From Pterois miles (lineage: Eukaryota; Chordata; Actinopteri; Perciformes; Scorpaenidae): a stretch of 64,000 nucleotides of DNA. The translations under genes and the position numbers were made by a program. This document shows, piece after piece, positions 14,111-27,200 of the stretch. How positions within the stretch are numbered: the stretch's first letter is position 1; every line of letters begins with the position of its first letter. The notes under the pieces were generated by a model. That model ran no database searches. It had not been told where the DNA came from and worked only from the letters and a program-made list of their open reading frames with translations. Location: contig CAMQGK010000634.1 in assembly GCA_947000775.1 (NCBI GenBank), positions 20,453,501 through 20,517,500 of the forward strand. The letters run 5' to 3'.

Positions 14111-17100
14111 CACAAGCTTTCTCATTTTGATCAGAGTTTGCAAATGATTGACAGCTGCCTCTGTTGAATGAACAGCCAATAGGAACGCTCTCTGAAATGA
14201 CCTGTGATCTCCTCCTGTCACAGGTTAGATTTTTTTTTAAGCCGGAAAACAGAGCCATGAGGAGGTGCAAAAGTGTAATTTCTCTTTGAACAGTTGAATT
14301 ACAATATGTTGAGCGTTAAAGATACCTGTTTCTAAGCTAATTCCAGTTTCTCTCAGTCTTGATGACATTACACTCATCAAATAAATGGCTCAGATTTGGG
14401 AACATGGAAACACTGCTGCAACAAATGGCCTCTGGTGGAGTAGGAAACACATGCAGTAAGATGATCAGACATGTAAAAAAAAGGTCGAAGGTCAAATAGA
14501 AAATGAGCACCCTGTGTGTGTTAATAATCACTTCTTGCACTGCAGGAAAACAGTGTGCATAAGACTATGGTAGATAAAGTCAGTCAGAGTTGAACCTGTA
14601 AACTGCTTGATGGATGTTTCTTCTCCCTCGCATAAGTTTGGATAACCTGGGGTTTGTTTATTTAGCTGGTGAATACAGCATTATTGTTACTGATAGGAAA
14701 AATGGCCAAAACTGCAACACTAAGACCAAACTTTTAATAAACATGTGTTGTGTTGAAGAATGTAACCCCTTGAATAGGGCCTCCCTTTCCTGCAAATAGC
14801 ATTTTAGCCCTCCGTGCTTGGGGTTAAAGCATCGGTTGGAAGCAACATTAGCATTCATTTGAATGCAAAAATAACTCCCAGGGGAATTATCTGGCTCTTT
14901 AGTTGTTAAATGTTCTGCTATGTTCACCAGCTAGCCGTTAGCTTTGCTTGCCATTTGGTGCTGGGTATTTTAGAAGCATTTTCATAAAAACAGCTGCCAC
15001 AGTGCTAATAAAAATTTGTGGGCAGTAAAAAAAAAAAACAACCTATGACTTGAAAGGTGCTAAAAAGCTCCACAGAGCTAAAGGGAACAATGGAGTGATA
15101 ATTCTTTGTGTTCTTTGTTAGTCACTACAAGCAACTCCTTTAACATTATACAGTCATTTGATACACTGCTAATATAAAAGTATTGATTAGAGCAGCTTTA
15201 AACCCTTACATGTGTTTGACATCTCTCTTAGAATGGCGGCAGCTTTCCAAACCGTCATGGCTGTGACCAGCTGGTCCCTGAGGGTCAAATCAAAGTTCAT
15301 CACTGGCTCCTCTCAGTGACCTTTCCATACGAGGTTATTAGGCCGAGACGAAGGATGTCCCACTTTAACCCACTGATAACAGCCCTACAAACAGAACCCT
15401 GACACATAGCTGTGTGATGGACGGCACACTGACTAATGGCAAACACATTGCTGATGTATTGGGGTGAGTGTGTGTTTTTGATCCTCTCGCTCATCTATGA
15501 CTCATCCTTCCAGCTCCGAACAAATGCACTGCAGAGCTGTCAGCTCCACAAGTGTTTTGTAACCCCTCTCCACTCTGTCTTTATAAACCAAACAACCTGT
15601 TTTGATGCCGTTTTCATAGTCACACTTTTCATACAAATGTCAGTGATGCTGTCAGGTCTCATGGTGCCCACTCCATTGTCGTGATAAACCAGCACACTCT
15701 TGTTTCTTCTCAATCAGTGAATTTGACTCAATCACACTCTCCCATATCTCTAAGCCCTTTCCAAATCAGACACAGCCATCAGTCACAGCATGGCACTGCC
15801 AAAGCCCATCAGCAGTCATGTGGATTGCATTAGAAGTGGTCGAGCCGCGGCACAGCTGGAGGCCAGAGGCTACTTATCATACCCTTGCAACAAGAGATGG
15901 GTCAGGAAAAGTACCTGGAGTGCTGATGGGAAGTATTCAGACTCCCTGCAGAGAACTAAAAACTCATCCCTGAATGTGAAGTGACCGTTGCTATCAGACT
16001 TGATAAGTGAAATGCATGGTCACGTCCTAAAAATACACATAACACAGAAGCTATAATTTGCACTTCATTTATTTGCATCACATCACTCCTGCGTGTAAAA
16101 AAAGACACACAGGTTAGAGAAGGAGATGGTGAATCAAGATCCAAATTGTAACAAAGCACATGTGGAGTACATTGAATGCATTTAAAATCCACATCTCATC
16201 TAATATTTCATCGGCATAAACATGACAAATGAGCTGTTTTAACAAACAGAGTAGAATATACATTAAGTTGACTTCCACAAGAAGTATAGTAAAGCTTGTA
16301 TCCACCAGATATCTTTACACTGGAGCACAAACTCTGACATTCTGTAGCACATACATCACAGACTCAAATCTTTTATGTAATACGGTGTGTTACTTTACAC
16401 TTATATTCAAGTAGAGGCTGTTTAGCGTCCTCTAACTCTGTACACACTGGGTTGTTTAGGAGATAAGGAGTGTATTAAGCTTGTAAACAAAGACGGGTGA
16501 ATTAAAAAATAACAGGGTGGTGGTGGGAGGATCCACAGGGTGGAAGTCAAGACTCCTGCCGTGCTTTGCTTTTACACATGCAGATTGATGGGAGGCAGGG
16601 ACAAAAAGCCAAAGGTTACCGCTCCCATGCAACCTTTCACCTCAGACAAGAGGATTTCCAAATGAGTTCCTGATCCAATCCCAGAATTAACAGAGGAAAT
16701 ACATTTGTTTCAACAAACCATCCTGCTGTGTGCCTTTGCAGATGTTAAATAAGTTGATAAAATTCCAATTTAAATGAGAAGATTGATTAACTTGTAGGCG
16801 AGAAAATACCCAAGTCCAAACCAGACGGGAACGTTCACACACAGGTAAGAATGTGGCACCTCGCACTGCAACCTGAACTTGCAGCTGTGCCGCATATAAA
16901 TAGGCTGGTGTAGCCAGAATACAACAGAGAAGTGGCTAACGCCCATCTCTTCAAACACAAATCCCGGACACTTTCTGTTTCTCTCTTGCTCACGCTAAAA
17001 AGGCTGCAGCAGGCAGCAAAGCACACCATGCAAATTCACCACATTTACATGACGACCTGCGCTTTTTCTCTCTTGTGGCTGTGTGTTGATATGTTCCTTT

Positions 17101-17506
17101 AATGTCTCAACTCACTTCCCTTCTTCTCCCAAGTGGCACACCAGTGATACATACACATGAACGCATACACACACTTTGATTTTAATATGCAACATGTGCT
17201 GATGTCTATTGCCCCGGAGCAATCTACATTTGAATATAATGTAAACCACACTGCTGTCCTGTGTTTGTCTGCTGGATTATGACCCAGAATCCTCTCTGCT
17301 GCCTCCACAGATGTTACTTCCCAATGCGCACTGTGCTCGTGTGTTGTTTCCTCTTGCACCATTTGGCATCCAAGAGTAAAATAAGCCAAATACTCAACAG
17401 GGAAGGATGCTAAACTGCCTCAGATCAGAGCTGCGACAACAAGCAAAAGTTAAATAAATTAAAGTTTTGTCCACAACCCACAGGGTTATATCAGTCTGTT
17501 CACGGT
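14111..17506. other. Intergenic DNA downstream of rhov
   Basis: This probably includes the rhov 3' UTR at its right end. The rest is unique and AT-rich. I recognise no gene; the open frames present are short and unconserved in character. Confidence 0.5.
16068..16073 (-). terminator. Possible rhov poly(A) signal
   Basis: AATAAA on the minus strand, about 1.4 kb past the rhov stop codon. It is a candidate only: the motif is common in AT-rich DNA, and I saw no other support for a 3' UTR of this length. Confidence 0.25.
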
Positions 17507-18391
17507 TCAGACGAAGCAGAAGAACTTCTTCCAGCTGCACCTGGAGAAAGCTTTAGTGCGCCTGTCGGAAAACCTCCTCTTCTTGGTCTTGCGGGTTTTG
17601 TTCTTAATTGCGGCAAAGATGGCTGCGTCAAACGCCTCCTTCAAGTTCTTTTGCGTGAGTGACGAACACTCCACGTACTCTGTGGCCCTGATCTTCTCCG
17701 CCATGCTCCGGGCCCGGGAGCTCGGGATGGGCTTGACATTAGATCTGTCCAGGTTGATGAGGACGTTCACGTCCAGCAAGAGGTCCGACTGGGTCCCAAC
17801 AAGAACGATGGGCGAGGACGGGTTGTAAGCCCGGATCTCTGGAACCCACTTCTTGGTGATGTTGTGGAACGAGGTGGGGTTGACCATGCTGAAGCACAGG
17901 AGGAAGACGTCGGTGTGGGCGTAGGACAGAGCCCTGAATTCATCAAACTCCTCCTGAATGGAACAAGAGGAAGCACACGTTAGTGCCAGTCCAACTATGT
18001 GTGGACATGATGGAGAAACGAGTGAAAGAGACTGACTCACTAAATCATCAAGAAAAGTTTATCTTAACATTCAACGTCAGTGAGTCACATAGTGGATGAA
18101 GCAAGACGTTTGTACCTTTATAATTCATCTCTCATTATATTAAACATCTGTATATATTAATAATGGGCATTTTATGTTAAATTTACATGTTTATTTCTAT
18201 ATTTATGTAACTGTATTTATACTGATGTGACATTATTTGACTGTCTTCCATTGCTATAGCACAGTTGTTTTGAGTACCTTATAAAGTGCTATATAAATCA
18301 AAGCTATTATTTATTCATTTATTTATTTTGAGTCACTTCACTTGACACAATGACCCCCCCCCCCCACTAAAAGCAAAAATAACACGGTGGC

Positions 18392-18434
<43 letters not shown>

Positions 18435-19801
18435 TTATTGTGAATTTCCCCACTGTGGGACTAATAAAGGAATATCTTATCTTATCTTATTATTATTAAT
18501 TCCAGATATAAAGGCCTTCACAACAAAGTATAAATGTTGGCTAAAAGCAAACCAGATCAATTTTTTAGTCATTTTTTCTGTAAATTACTGAGGTGTATTG
18601 GTGTCTGTGTATTAGTGTATTGTGGCAGATTTTTATTTTATTGTATTTTATTGTATTTCCATATTTGCAGTGTATTTTGGTCATATAGATAGCTGCATAT
18701 GTAAAGCCCAACTAGGGGCAAGAGCTGAAAATCTGCAATACCTAAAAAAATCAGTTTTATGCCCTGTACTGGAACCACAGTATGTTAAATTGCATTGTCC
18801 CTATCAAATAAAAAAAAATCATATTTTTTTTTTCTGCATAATTTCTTGTAAAGAAAAAAAAATCCCAAACAATAATACAATAAACAATAAATAAAGAGTC
18901 TTACCTGTCCAGCAGTGTCCACAAGCTGAACTTTAACTGGGGATCCTTCTACTTGGACCTGACCTGTTGAAAACCAGCAACATGAATCATTCCGGTCACT
19001 TTATTTCAGACATATTTCAAAGAAACAAAACATCAGAAACACACACAAAAAGTGCACAACATGAAAGCCATATTAAAAAAAAAACATAAAAATGTGCGCA
19101 GGTTTTGAGTTAATAACAAATGCAGCCCTGTGGGAATGTCAGGACCCACAGCATTATTTTTCATGGCATTGTTTTTACTCTTAATAAAACTCTATAGTAG
19201 CCTGTTATTGGGGGGGGGAGGAGCTCAGTTTGTGGGGGGGTGGGTTGGGGAAGGGGGGGTCCCCGGGTTAAATCCCGGAAAGGAAAAAAAAATGGGGGGG
19301 AGAGGGGGGGGGGGGGGGGGGGGGTTTCTCTCCTGGGGACTGGGGGGGGGCCCCGGGAGAGGGAAAAAAAACCAAAAAAAAGGGGGGGGGGGGGGAGGGG
19401 GGTCCCCCCCCCAATATCACACCTCTGATGAATGAGTATGTGTGTGTTTTGTGTGGGTTGGGAGTGTGAGAAAAAAAAAAAAAAAAGGGAAGAGAAGGTG
19501 TATCTTCCCGGGGGGGAAAAAAAAAAGTTTATCTTTTTCTTCTTTTTCTATACTGTCAAAAGATGCTAAATGAGAAGTCCAGGTATGATGGCTCACCAGA
19601 GAAGACGTCAAACCCGGTCTGCTGGTACTCTGTCGGGTATCCATTGGAGGTGTAGCTGACTATCATGCTGGTCTTCCCGACGGCTCCGTCTCCGACCAGC
19701 ATACAGCTGATCACCCCGGGCTCCAGCTCGTCCTCCCGGGTCAGCCCGCAAGCGGAAGGCACTCGGGACTCGTGGTAGAAGTAATCCATGTTAGGTGGCA
19801 T
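17507..19801 (-). CDS. rhov: Atypical Rho GTPase RhoV (Chp/Wrch-2 type), complete, 3 exons
   Basis: Coding exons on the minus strand are 19801-19597 (205 bp), 18963-18905 (59 bp) and 17953-17507 (447 bp). All junctions are GT-AG and the frame is continuous, giving 236 residues, the length I recall for human RHOV. The P-loop GDGAVGKT lies at residues 37-44, DTAGQ at 84-88 and the guanine-specificity motif TQSD at 142-145. The C-terminus is basic and ends CSWKKFFCFV, with no CaaX box. Known biology of the family: constitutively GTP-loaded, membrane-bound by palmitoylation, binds PAK kinases and affects adhesion and neural crest. The ending CxWKKFFCFV and the position beside vps18 favour rhov over its paralogue rhou. 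The start is ATG at 19801 (MPPNMDYF); upstream in-frame codons do not include an ATG within the visible reading. The N-terminus is not proline-rich as in mammals. Intron 1 carries an odd poly-G block. A possible poly(A) signal lies at 16068-16073. Confidence 0.95.
18393..18430. repeat. (TTA)n microsatellite in rhov intron 2
   Basis: Uninterrupted ATT/TTA trinucleotide tract just before the SINE tail at 18437. Confidence 0.95.
18437..18492 (+). mobile_element. 5'-truncated SINE/LINE tail in rhov intron 2
   Basis: TGAATTTCCCCACTGTGGGA, TAATAAAGGAATATC and (TTATC)n match the last 45 bp of the SINE at 62153-62451. Confidence 0.75.
19207..19520. repeat. Poly-G / poly-A low-complexity block in rhov intron 1
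   Basis: This stretch is dominated by runs of 5 to 20 G, separated by short A or C runs and fragments such as ccccggg. It sits between ordinary AT-rich intron sequence and rhov exon 1. It resembles no gene. It could be a G-quadruplex-prone repeat or a poorly resolved stretch of the assembly; the mixture of long homopolymers of G, A and C favours the latter. Long open frames through it are glycine-coding artefacts. Confidence 0.8.
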
Positions 19802-20028
19802 GTCGAGCCGCACATTAAACTTGTGAATGCAGACTCTTCTCCTTTACCGATCTCTGAGACTAGATACTAGAGGGTCGATCCGCTTGGTTGGCTGTCAGTC
19901 TGTCTGTCACACACCGCCAGGCTGCCGGTCCTGTTCTGACTGACGGGAGACATGTGGGCCGGGACGCTTTCAGGGGAGGTTAGTGCTCAGACAGGTTGTG
20001 ATTTGCATAACAGACACTCCCACCGAGA

Positions 20029-20030
<2 letters not shown>

Positions 20031-20092
<62 letters not shown>
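20031..20092. repeat. (AGAT)n microsatellite
   Basis: About 15 uninterrupted tetranucleotide units, 230 bp upstream of the rhov start. Confidence 0.98.
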
Positions 20093-20093
<1 letters not shown>

Positions 20094-20539
20094 GCTATTT
20101 ATATTATTATTATATATTATTATGTAACTTGACTTATCTGCAAATACTGTAAGAGCAAAATCACATTTTGCATTGCATCCTTCTGTTTGTAATTTTAAGT
20201 TAATTTTTATTTAGATATTTTATCAAAGTATTTCAACGTTACACAGCTCTGTTTTCTAGTAAATCTTTACTCATTGTATGCACATTTTTTTCCACACTTG
20301 CTTTGTATTTGTATGTTTCCCCGTGCCAATAATGCCCTTTTTTAAAAAAATTTTTTTAAGTTTAATTGTCTTGTCTGCTTTACTTTATTCTTGAATGTTT
20401 CTTTTTTTGCCTCACAGACGCATTGCAGCGATCTTTAACACCATATAGGAAAAACAACTTTATTTGTTGCCTTTATAATAATAAAAAGTAAAATAACATT
20501 ATAGTGCACTAAAACTAAGAGAAAAAAGTATTGCTACTG

Positions 20540-20850
20540 AAGCCAGTGATGCGATGTAACTGAGTGCAATTACTAAAGTACTATACTTGAGTACAGTTTC
20601 GAGGTACTTGTAGCCTGTGTTTCCATTTTCTGCAACATTATACTTGTACTATATTGAACTTCATTTATTTGATACTTATAGTTGATTTTTACATAAAAAC
20701 ATATGATATGACGCAGTACTGTACTACTCATCTACCCAGTAGTATATAAAGTATGTAAAACTGGCTCCGCATTTAGGAACGACAGCTTTAAAATACTCTT
20801 ACATGTATTCATAGTGATAAACAATATAATATACTATTCTATAATAAAGG
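20540..20850. repeat. Degenerate dispersed repeat (ACTTGAGTACA type)
   Basis: The string GTAACTGAGTGCAATTACTA, CTTGAGTACAGTTTCGAGGT and ACTTGTA is a decayed version of a repeat that I recognise as very common in teleosts. No coding capacity. Confidence 0.5.
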
Positions 20851-20919
20851 AGTACTATTACTTTTGATTGGATGAACAGCGCCCCCGAGCGCCAAAAACA
20901 GGCACTACAACAAATGTGA

Positions 20920-20944
20920 TCACATGATTCCGTGTGTCACCTGA
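20920..20944. promoter_or_regulatory. Paired E-boxes of TFE/MITF (M-box-like) type upstream of vps18
   Basis: TCACATGA at 20920-20927 and TCACCTGA at 20937-20944 sit about 310-335 bp before the vps18 ATG. TCACATGA is the M-box form of the E-box read by MITF/TFE factors and is one base from the CLEAR core TCACGTGA. VPS18 belongs to the lysosomal gene network controlled by TFEB (established knowledge). That these sites work is inference. Confidence 0.35.
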
Positions 20945-21095
20945 TTATCCGTGTCCACCCTATGTTGTGTAGTCGGAAGCTAAAAGATAGCAGCTATGAT
21001 AGCACCAAAACAATGATTTAAATTCAAAATATTCACATGTTTACTGCCGCGTATTGTACTCAGCATCCTGCTTATGAATTTAGACACATGCGGAG

Positions 21096-21104
21096 ACCGG
21101 AAGT
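21096..21104 (+). promoter_or_regulatory. ETS/GABP-type site in vps18 promoter
   Basis: ACCGGAAGT matches the ETS-family consensus. It lies about 150 bp before the vps18 start codon, in a region without a TATA box. This is a typical arrangement for ubiquitously expressed genes. No transcription start is mapped here. Confidence 0.4.
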
Positions 21105-21254
21105 AGCCTCGCGTGCCTTTAACGACTGGAGATTGTGTTAGCTAGCTAGCCGTTAGCTGTGTAGCCATGTCGTCCTAGGATTGTTTCTCCGCCAGTCATT
21201 GTAGACAGTTCATTTACAGGTAGTGAAATAAGGTGAAACAAGGTACATTGAGCC

Positions 21255-24200
21255 ATGGCTTCAATTCTTGACGAGTACGAGGACTCGCAGAACACCAGGC
21301 AGAGTGCGCAACAGCACGGCCGCTTGTCAACAGCCAACATCGGGATAACACATTCAGGTAGGTCGCCCTCCTATCTGGAGACGCTGCTCTTATTATTCAA
21401 GGATGCTGTTACGTTATTATTATTTGTTTAAACAGGAATGTTAAAGCACACAGTTAAGTTGTTGACATTGCGCTGCACTTGTTCCCTAACGTTAGGCTTT
21501 GTGAATGTGAGACTTGAGGAGGAGAAGCCGATATTCAACAAGCAGAGGATCGATTTTACACCGCCCGAGAAGATAAACCATCTTGCAGTCTGCAACAATC
21601 AGCTTTGCATGAGTCTTGGAAAGGACACCCTGCTGAGGCAAGTAACACTATCATAAGCACTTAAAACACTGTGAACTACCACCACTGTGTGTTTGGTGTT
21701 GATTGGATTAGTTGGAGTTAATGGCTGCTCTAAACAGTGATTTGTTGTTTATTGGAGCCTCTAAAACAGCTGTTAATGCAGCTGAACTGATACAAGATGC
21801 TGATACTAATGTTTCATGTTCTGTCCTGTACAGGATTGATTTGGCCAAGCCAGATCAACCTAATCAGATTGAATTGGGAAGGAAAGATGAAAGTAAAGTG
21901 CACAGATTGTTCCTGGACCCCACTGGTAAGAATAAACACAATGCTTACACAGATTCTCCTTTGAAACCACTGCCCATAGGCTATAATTACTTTTTTACCT
22001 TTATTTTGATGAGACTTCCTGTGAGTCTGTCCGCTTTCTATTTAGGGCTGTACAACATTTAATCACGATTGTCCATAGTTAATCGTAGTTAATCACACAT
22101 TTTTTCTGTTCAAAATGTACCTCAAAGGGAGATTTTAACAGTATTTAATACTCGTATCAACATTGGAGTGGGCAAATATGCAAATGTACTATGTATATAT
22201 TTGTTATTGGAAATCAATTAACAACACAAAACAATGGCAAATATAATCCAGAAACCCTCACAGGTGCTGCATTTAGCATAGAAAATGTGCTCAAATCATA
22301 ACAAGGCAAACTGCAGCCCAGCAGGCAACAACAGCTGTCAGTGTGTCAGTGTGCTGACTTGACTATGATTTGCCCCAAACTGCATGTGATTAACATAAAG
22401 TTGGCATTTCTGTAAAGGGGAGACTCGTGGGTACCTGTAGACCCTATTTTCATTCACCGATCTAGAGGTCAGAGGTCAAGGGACCCCGTTTGAAAATGGC
22501 CATGCCAGTTTTTCCTCACTAAAGCGTTATTTAAACTGCTTTGTGACAAACTAATATGATATGGTTGGTACCAGTGGATTCCTTATGTTGTCTAGTTTCA
22601 TATGATACCAGTATCATGGTATACTAGCTTTAAAACTGGAAGTAAAAAATAGCAAGTTGTGTTAATGTGTTGAAGAAATTTGTGACGCTAAAAAGAATTT
22701 GTATTAAGGTGTTATTGTCGCATTAACTTTGACAGCCCTACCTCTATGATATTGTTATCTGTAGATTTGCAGATGCACAGAGGTTTTCTCTTATTCTTTT
22801 ATCCAGTGTATAGTGTGAAGTACATTTAATGGGTATTCTGTACTCGTGAGGTACAACGACATGTGAATATATCATACCTAACTCATACCTAGTATGGCCT
22901 AGCTTGGCACCATTTTTACGTGATTAAATAAATTTTTAATTAAATGTTTCAGCAATTGCAGCAACACTTCAAGCATTCACTACGACATAATGTATCAGAT
23001 TACTATGTCAGTATCATGGTTATGACTTATTAACAGCAGCAGCTGTATCCTCCTCCATATTCTCCCATTGCAGGCTCCCATCTGCTGATCTGCCTGAGCA
23101 CCAGTGAGTGTCTGTACCTCAACCGAAACACACAGAAGGTGCGCAGTCTGTCCCGCTGGAGGGGCCACCTCATTGAGAGCGTGGGCTGGAACAAGCTGCT
23201 GGGCAATGAGACCAACACAGGCCCCATCCTGGTTGGCACCAGTCAAGGCATCATCTTTGAGGCTGAGATCTCCGCAACTGAGGGCAGCCTATTCAACACC
23301 AATCCGGATCAGTACTTCAGACAGGTCAGAGCATGTGTATTCTGCCCTTAATTGTAGTGTTTAGGATGTGTTGTTTATTTCATTTTGTGCACATACTATG
23401 TTTGGTGGTATTGTGAGGTTGGTCTATACTGGAACTAGGAACCTTTTGACGAACTCAATTGTGTTTCGACTGCAGGGATCAGAGTCTAACTTAAATTCTG
23501 GGAACATTTTCGAGAGCCTTTTTACACAGTACTCTCTGAAAGTACAGAAACTATCAGGGTGGAGTTTGCAGGGTGACCATCGCTGATTGGTCAAACACAT
23601 AGTCAGTGCCACTGCTTCAACTGTACTGCTTCGTTCATAAAACAAGGAAGTACTGCAGTATCGATTTAGGACCATTTTAGGATGAGGGTAGAGCATTTCT
23701 CTTTGTGTAATAACATTAAAAGTAAAATTAGGCTTTGCTGTTGACTAATTGAAAAAAAAAAAAAGACAAAAAGAAATTGTGAGAGGGCGGGCAGAAGACG
23801 AGACGCAAGGGTGCTGTGAATGAGAAAAAAAAAAGCCAGTTTTTGATGTTTTCACAGCAGTTATGTTCTAAAACACGTATGGTTATTTAACCATCAAACA
23901 CTCTTAGTTTCATTGTCCTCCTCTGCATTTATTCATGACGTACAGCATTTATCAGTGAATGTATGCAGCAGTAAATGTCGTCACACTGAGACAAAATGTT
24001 TATTATAAGTTTATCATATGTAGTATATGTATAGTATATGTATTACATTTGTTTAGATAAAACAGGTGGGCACACTGAACTGCTGGCTGTAGAGTGTGTT
24101 TACCGCTGTGCCCACTAGCAGCCCTTGTGCCATGTCATGTTGCATTTTCATACGTCAGTGGACTAATTTGCCTAATCTTCACTAGTCTTTTAGACCATTA

Positions 24201-27200
24201 TGGTAATGCAGAGAAATCTGGATTAAAGAAACTCTTTAGTTCCTTTTAAAAGTAGTCCCGGGATTCAAATTACCAGGAACTTCTTGGTGGAAGCTTGGCT
24301 TTGGTATGCAGCTACACAGTAACGTATTCTGTCCTTGAGACAGGTCCACTCCCTGGAGGAGGATGGGAAGCCTGCACCGGTCTGCTGCCTGGAGGTGGAG
24401 CGGGGCCTGGAGAACAAATACTTCATCATCGCCACCACACGCAAACGCCTGTTCCAGTTTGTGGGCAAGGTGGCCGAGGGATCGGAGCAGCAGGGCTTCA
24501 GCTCCATCTTCAGCCAGAACCAGGACCTGCTGCCCAGTTTCCAGGAGTTCCCAGCTAACATGGGCTACAGCGAGATCACCTTCTACACCTCGAAACTCCG
24601 GACCTCCCCCAAGGCGTTCGCCTGGATGATGGGTAATGGAGTTCTTTATGGTCAGCTGGACTATGTTAGGCCTGATTCCCTGCTGAGCGATGTGCAGGTA
24701 AATGTCTGTGTGTGTGAGAATGTTACGCTTAAACTGATGCATCTCTCAGTAATGTTTAGTTCTACCTGCTCCACCATTTGTTCTTTTTATCTTTATATTT
24801 TACTTACTTTCTCCATATTTTCTTTCTCACAATGAAACAGGTCTGGGAGTACACCCCGGACATTGACATCAGTCTCAACAAGCCCATCTCCATTGTACTG
24901 ACACAGTTCCATTTCCTTTTGCTGCTCCATGACCGAGTTAAGGCCATCTGCACTCTGAATGGACAGGTGGTGTATGAGGATGTGTTCCCAGATAAATTTG
25001 GCACCCTCAAGAAGATGATCAAGGACCCAGTTGGTGGGTTGGTGTGGATCTACACCGAGAGGGCGGTTTTCCGGTACCATATCCAGCGTGAGGCCAGGGA
25101 TGTCTGGCAGATGTACATGAGCATGACTAAGTTTGATCTTGCCAAGGAGTACTGCCGCGACCGGCCCGAGTGCATGGACATGGTGCTGGCCAAGGAGGCC
25201 GAGCACTGCTTCCAGAACAAGCGATACCTTGAGAGCGCCAAGTGCTATGCGCTGACACAGAACTACTTCGAAGAGATAGCGCTCAAGTTCATCGAAGCCA
25301 AACAAGAGGAAGCCCTAAAGGAGTTCTTACTGAAGAAGCTGAACAATTTGAAACAGAGCGAGAGAACGCAGATCACCTTGCTCGTCACCTGGCTGGCCGA
25401 GCTCTACTTGAACCGGCTTGGCCAACTGGAGAGCGACGGCAACAGCGTCATCTTCCAGGAGACCCGCGACGAGTTTCGGCAATTCCTTAGCAGCTCCAAG
25501 CACAAGGAGTGCCTGTTCAACAACCGCAGCACTATCTACGACCTCCTGGCCAGCCACGGCAATGTGGACGACATGGTTTACTTCTCTGTCGTCATGCAGG
25601 ACTACGAGAGGGTGATATCCCACTACTGCCAGCATGACGACTACAGCGCCGCCCTGGACGTACTCTCCAAGCACTGCGATCAGAAGCTTTTTTACAAGTT
25701 CTCCCCCGTCCTCATGCAGCACATTCCCAAAAAAGTGGTGGATGCATGGATTCAGATGGGCAAGAGGCTCGACCCAAAGAAGCTCATCCCGGCTCTGATG
25801 AACTACAGCCAGATGGGCAGCACCCAGCAGATCAATGAAACCATCCGCTACATGGAGTTCTGCGTGTATGAGCTGACCGTCACAGAAGAAGCCATCCACA
25901 ACTACCTGCTTTCGCTCTATGCCAAGTATAAGCAGGACTCTCTGCTGTGGTACCTGGAGCAGGCGGGTACGCACGCCTCAGAGATCCACTATGACTTGAA
26001 GTACGCCCTCAGGCTGTGTGCTGAAAATGGCTACCTGCGGGCCTGCGTCCTGGTTTATAGGATTATGGAGCTGTACGAGGAGGCAGTGGATCTTGCTCTA
26101 CAAGTAAGCATTGATAGACTGCTTTTGGTCATTTCCACATAAGTCCAACATACAGGGGAGCAAAATTACGTTTCACAGGGACCACAGTGCAACATAAAAC
26201 AATAAAAGCATAAAAATAACGCACTGATATTGAGGACCTAACAACAAGTACTGAATCACAGGTATTGGACAAGAGTCAAAGGTATGACCTGTGCAGTATA
26301 CTAAGTAAAATATACAGTGCAATACGCAATGTAAAAAATATCTGAGCAAACGTACAGTACAACAGACACCACCATACACATTAATCATTCTATACACTTA
26401 TCTAGAAATCACAGACACACCTGATGCTGGCGGAGTCTTTTAGCAGCAGTTGCAGGTTATCCCAGGACCTGTCACTGGAGAACAGTACGCTCTCTATGGT
26501 ACCTCTGTAGAATGTGGTGAGGATGGGTGGTGGGAGGCTTGCTTTCTTTAATTATGTACAAATAATTATCCAGATTATTGTCAAGATTTCCTGTTATTTT
26601 AAATCTTTTACCTAATTTGGCTAACTTACCATGTTTTTACTGTTCATAGGTGGATGTAGACTTGGCCAAGTCATGCGCAGACCTGCCTGAAGATGACGAG
26701 GAGCTGAGGAAAAAGCTTTGGCTGAAAATCGCCCGCCATGTGGTGCAGGAGGAGAAAGATGTGAAGAAAGCCATGAACTGTCTGTCCAGCTGCAACCTGC
26801 TCAAGATTGAAGACATCCTGCCCTTCTTCCCAGACTTTGTCACCATCGACCATTTTAAGGTCTGCAATAACATATTTTCTTTCTTGTTTTTAGTATTAAT
26901 AAGAAATAAACCTAATCAAATAAATCATACATTAATACTGCTATTTGTTTCCATTTCATCAACTATGGAGGGGAACCTGAGTGTCACCTACAATCCTTTA
27001 TTGATACTATGTATCATGGAGTGAAATTCATCTCAAAATGGTCACAAATGTGTATTACATGATCTACAAATGACAAATAAGATTTACAAAGTTGTGCGTA
27101 ATTTTGGGTACTCGCAAAGGCCTGTTTTAATCTACACATGAATACCAATCAATATAAACACCTAGAAAACAGTTTTCCAAATGCACTACACAATGTGAAT

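Larger units (their letters stand above)
19802..21254. promoter_or_regulatory. Head-to-head intergenic/promoter region of rhov and vps18
   Basis: About 1.45 kb separates the divergent rhov and vps18 start codons. It contains an (AGAT)n microsatellite (20031-20092), a degenerate dispersed repeat (about 20540-20850), and a unique segment from about 20870 to the vps18 ATG. No TATA box is evident near vps18. An ETS-type core ACCGGAAGT lies at 21096-21104 and paired E-boxes at 20920-20944. This fits a housekeeping-type promoter for vps18. Which end drives rhov is not resolvable from sequence alone. Confidence 0.5.

Noticed and set aside
19130..19435. Glycine-rich open frames
   Set aside because: They are produced by the poly-G low-complexity block in rhov intron 1.
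20031..20092. Possible CRISPR-like regular repeat
   Set aside because: It is a simple (AGAT)n microsatellite without spacers, in a vertebrate genome.
21642..21643. GT donor for vps18 exon 2
   Set aside because: Joining here to exon 3 gives CAA GAT TGA, an immediate stop, and breaks the conserved LLRIDL reading.
25327..25974. 215-aa open frame on the minus strand, and others opposite vps18 exons 5-6
   Set aside because: They are antisense shadows of the conserved vps18 exons, whose plus-strand reading matches Vps18 throughout.
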